This document shows, piece by piece, positions 33,584-35,749 of a stretch of 35,749 nt of DNA. The position numbers were made by a program, and so were the translations under genes. The stretch comes from Bacteroidales bacterium. GTDB taxonomy: Bacteria > Bacteroidota > Bacteroidia > Bacteroidales > Paludibacteraceae. Under the pieces are notes generated by a model that was not told the DNA's origin, searched no databases, and saw only the letters and a program-made list of their open reading frames with translations. The stretch covers positions 1 through 35,749 of the forward strand of contig JAAYSS010000044.1 in the NCBI GenBank assembly GCA_012518275.1, written 5' to 3'. The first letter of the stretch is position 1. Every line of letters begins with the position of its first letter.

Positions 33584-34831
33584 TTAGACCAATTCATGTA
33601 TCACGAGTCCCGAACGTAATTTTGGTTCGAACCAAGTGGTTTTCGGGGGCATGATATTTCCTGAGTCTGCAATATCGATAAGTTGTTGCATGGAAACGGG
33701 GTAAAGGGCGATAGCCACGCGCATTTCGCCGCTATCCACACGTCTTTTCAGCTCGCCCAAGCCGCGTATTCCGCCCACGAAATCGATCCGTTTGTCTGAG
33801 CGAAGGTCTTTGATACCCAATATCTCATCCAAAATCAGGTTGGAAACAATTGTTACGTCCAGTACGCCGATGGGGTCGTTGTCGTCGTATGTTCCTTCTT
33901 TGGCGGTCAGTGAGTACCACTTGCCGGAAAGGTAAAGGGAAAAGTTGTGCAGCTTGTTCGGCTTGTAAATCTCAATTCCTTTTTCTTCTACGATAAAGTT
34001 TTCTTCCAGTTTCTTCAAGAAGTCTTGGTCGTAAAGTCCGTTCAAGTCGGTAACCACGCGGTTGTAATCAATGATATTCAGCTGATTGTCCGGGAAGCAT
34101 ACCGCCATAAAGTAGTTGTACTCTTCATCGCCGGTGTGATTTGGGTTTTGCAGTCGTTTTTCATTGCCCACCAGCGCAGCCGCAGCACTTCTGTGGTGTC
34201 CGTCAGCAATATAAAGTGAAGGAATTTCAGCAAAGATTTCCGTTATTCGTCGGATGGTGTTTTCATCGTCTATTACCCAAAATGTATGTCTGAAACCGTC
34301 CAGTTCTGCCACGAAGTTATACTCCGGTTCTTCTTTAATAACTTCTGCTACAATGGCATCCAAGTCATCGCGATGCGGATATGCAAAAAACACCGGCTCG
34401 ATGTTGGCGTTATTCACACGTACATGTTTCATTCGGTCTTCTTCCTTGTCTCGGCGAGTCAGTTCGTGCTTTTTGATTTTTCCGGTCATATAATCTTCTA
34501 CCGACGCACAAACCACAAGTCCGTACTGCGTTCTTTCGTTCATAGTTTGAGAATATACGTAGTATTTTTCGGTTTCATCTTGCACCAGCCAGCCATTCTT
34601 GCGAAATTTAGCATAATTTTCAACCGCTTTTGCATAAACTCGCTCATCATGCTCATCTGTTCTGACCGGAAAGTCGATTTCGGGTCTGGTAATGTGATAC
34701 AAAGAGTATGGATTCCCTTCGGATTCTTTACGTGCTTCATCGGAGTTAAGCACATCGTAAGGGCGAGAAGCTACTTTTTCAACTAAATTTTTTGGGGGAC
34801 GAATGCCTTTGAAAGGTTTGATTGTTGCCAT
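33584..34831 (-). CDS. DUF1015 family protein
   Basis: I start at ATG 34831 (MATIKPFKGIRPPKNLVEKV), giving 415 residues; an upstream in-frame ATG at 34903 falls in the promoter's -7 element. Family landmarks: the opening I.PFKGIRP....V..VASRPYDV (about residues 4-30), NPYSLYHITRPEID, KYYVYSQTM, the central LYIADGHHRSAAAALVGNE (about 204-222) and FPDNQLNIIDYNRVVTDLNG. The DGHHR motif is the same as in ParB/sulfiredoxin-fold nucleotide-binding enzymes, which include free-serine kinases, but I do not know a proven activity for DUF1015. It is divergent from sdaA. No signal peptide, cytoplasmic. Confidence 0.88.
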   Translation of the reverse strand: MATIKPFKGIRPPKNLVEKVASRPYDVLNSDEARKESEGNPYSLYHITRPEIDFPVRTDEHDERVYAKAVENYAKFRKNGWLVQDETEKYYVYSQTMNERTQYGLVVCASVEDYMTGKIKKHELTRRDKEEDRMKHVRVNNANIEPVFFAYPHRDDLDAIVAEVIKEEPEYNFVAELDGFRHTFWVIDDENTIRRITEIFAEIPSLYIADGHHRSAAAALVGNEKRLQNPNHTGDEEYNYFMAVCFPDNQLNIIDYNRVVTDLNGLYDQDFLKKLEENFIVEEKGIEIYKPNKLHNFSLYLSGKWYSLTAKEGTYDDNDPIGVLDVTIVSNLILDEILGIKDLRSDKRIDFVGGIRGLGELKRRVDSGEMRVAIALYPVSMQQLIDIADSGNIMPPKTTWFEPKLRSGLVIHELV

Positions 34832-34900
34832 GTTGTAAATTTGTTGTTTGGTAAATATGTTTGTTTGAATAAATGATAACTTTGTATCTTTCAAACACGG

Positions 34901-34908
34901 CAAAATTA
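34901..34908 (-). promoter_or_regulatory. -7 element for the DUF1015 gene
   Basis: TAATTTTG on the minus strand fits TAnnTTTG, about 70 bases before the ATG at 34831. No clear TTG upstream. Confidence 0.4.
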
Positions 34909-34981
34909 CAAAAATAAAATCACATTACGGAGCTTCGCCTATCCAAAGGCTGTTACAAAGCGATTATATTTTTGAAAACGA

Positions 34982-35012
34982 TTGAAATTTACCAAATTAA
35001 TTGGTATGTTTG
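34982..35012 (+). promoter_or_regulatory. Promoter of sdaA
   Basis: TTG at 34982-34984, a 20-base spacer and TATGTTTG at 35005-35012 fit the Bacteroidetes pattern, with a predicted start about 40 bases before the ATG at 35058. A second -7-like TATTTTTG lies at 34967-34974. Confidence 0.55.
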
Positions 35013-35057
35013 TATGGGAATTTTTAATCGGTTTTATTGACAGAAATACACGTTATT

Positions 35058-35749
35058 ATGGAATCAATCAAAGAATTATACAGGATAGGGCACGGTCCGT
35101 CGAGCAGCCACACTATGGGACCGCGATTTGCGGCAGAGCGTTTCAAGAAAGAAAACCCCGGCGCTGCATCATTCAGAGTTACGCTTTACGGCAGTTTAGC
35201 GGCAACCGGTAAAGGACACTTAACCGACGCAACGATTATTGAAACATTTCTTCCGGAGCAAGTGGAATTTGTTTGGAAGCCTGAAATCGTGCTGCCGTTT
35301 CATACTAACGGGATGAAATTCGAAGCGCTGGATGTGCAAGGAAATTCGGTCAAGGATTGGATGGTTTACAGCGTAGGTGGCGGAAAAATCATGGAAGAGA
35401 ATCAGGATGATTCTGAAAAACACGTTTACGAGCATAATTCGATGTCGGAAATTATGGCGTTGGTGGAGCAGAAAGGGCAAGATTACTGGGAATACGTGAA
35501 AAGGCGCGAGAATAGCGATACGTGGGATTACCTGTTTGAAGTATGGAAAGCGATGAAACGCTCTATTCAAGAAGGATTGGATGCCGATGGCGTACTCCCC
35601 GGCGGGCTGAATCTCAGGCGCAAGGCATCTGCGTATTGGATTAAGGCGAAAGGATATCGTGCCAGCCTTAGAAGCAGGAGTATGATAATGGCTTACGCAA
35701 TGGCTGTCTCGGAGCAAAATGCAAGCGGTGGAGTGGTGGTAACGGCACC
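35058..35749 (+). CDS. sdaA: L-serine ammonia-lyase (serine dehydratase), 3' end outside window
   Basis: A frame open from ATG 35058 to the window edge (230 codons and 2 bases). The N-terminus MESIKELYRIGHGPSSSHTM, then GPRFAAERF, is the signature of the iron-sulfur L-serine dehydratase beta domain, which turns serine into pyruvate and ammonia. It continues with SVKDWMVYSVGGGKI and a junction into the alpha domain (GVLPGGLNLRRKASAYW, then a run up to ASGGVVVTAP), so this is the single-chain form with beta and alpha parts fused. The [4Fe-4S] cysteines lie in the missing part. It is divergent from the DUF1015 gene. Confidence 0.95.
   Translation, partial: MESIKELYRIGHGPSSSHTMGPRFAAERFKKENPGAASFRVTLYGSLAATGKGHLTDATIIETFLPEQVEFVWKPEIVLPFHTNGMKFEALDVQGNSVKDWMVYSVGGGKIMEENQDDSEKHVYEHNSMSEIMALVEQKGQDYWEYVKRRENSDTWDYLFEVWKAMKRSIQEGLDADGVLPGGLNLRRKASAYWIKAKGYRASLRSRSMIMAYAMAVSEQNASGGVVVTA

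Noticed and set aside
1-35749. tRNA or rRNA genes, CRISPR arrays, intact insertion sequences, prophage genes, known riboswitches
   Set aside because: I looked on both strands and saw no cloverleaf with CCA-type end, no regularly spaced repeats, no transposase or integrase motif and no recognisable riboswitch core.

Overview
The window is chromosomal DNA from a member of the Bacteroidetes, most likely order Bacteroidales. The evidence is the gene content: a PorE-like OmpA/PD40 lipoprotein of the type IX secretion apparatus, a zinc-less class III sirtuin, DUF6266, DUF937 and DUF1015 proteins, a menaquinone methyltransferase and ammonia-dependent asparagine synthetase. The promoters agree: a TAnnTTTG -7 element, usually with TTG 19-21 bases upstream, recurs before many genes. 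I cannot assign a genus. Most of the window is housekeeping.

Layout. 1-2.2 kb: the 3' end of a type I restriction subunit gene (hsdR), then a DUF6266 gene with an unusually strong Shine-Dalgarno. 2.2-10.2 kb, minus strand: gyrA with a downstream TPR gene; then a run encoding a secreted putative beta-barrel, an S41 protease, a SpoU/TrmH methyltransferase, a TPR protein, a SUI1/YciH protein and a broken doxX remnant. 10.3-11.7 kb: a plus-strand sirtuin facing a minus-strand secreted protein of unknown function. 11.9-18.7 kb, minus strand: leuA-leuC-leuD-(yjbR remnant)-cimA-leuB behind a leader region. 18.9-21.3 kb: a DUF937 gene converging on an AspT/YidE-type transporter. 21.5-27.1 kb, plus strand: hisB, a degenerate alkaline-phosphatase-superfamily protein, a MalY/PatB-type PLP enzyme, ung and a YpfJ-type metalloprotease. 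27.2-34.8 kb, minus strand: hisIE-ubiE/menG, asnA, folA, thyA, porE-like and DUF1015. The right edge holds the start of L-serine dehydratase (sdaA).

The most interesting element is the leader of the leucine operon. A good promoter is followed by a 22-codon ORF with five Leu and six Ile codons, then a perfect 16-bp hairpin with a short U-rich tail, then leuA. This is the layout of ribosome-mediated transcription attenuation. The fourth enzyme gene strongly resembles (R)-citramalate synthase of the Leptospira CimA type. LeuC, LeuD and LeuB can serve both the isopropylmalate route to leucine and the citramalate route to 2-oxobutyrate and isoleucine, so a mixed Leu/Ile sensor peptide fits the operon content.

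Other points: two gene remnants not apparent as normal ORFs (doxX N-terminus; yjbR/mmcQ with its middle deleted and its start overlapping the leuD stop as ATGA); a direct-repeat/inverted-repeat structure around the DUF937 promoter; a phosphatase-fold protein that has apparently lost most metal ligands; and a hairpin with T-tract ending against the porE-like start codon. I saw no tRNA, rRNA, CRISPR array, intact insertion sequence or prophage.
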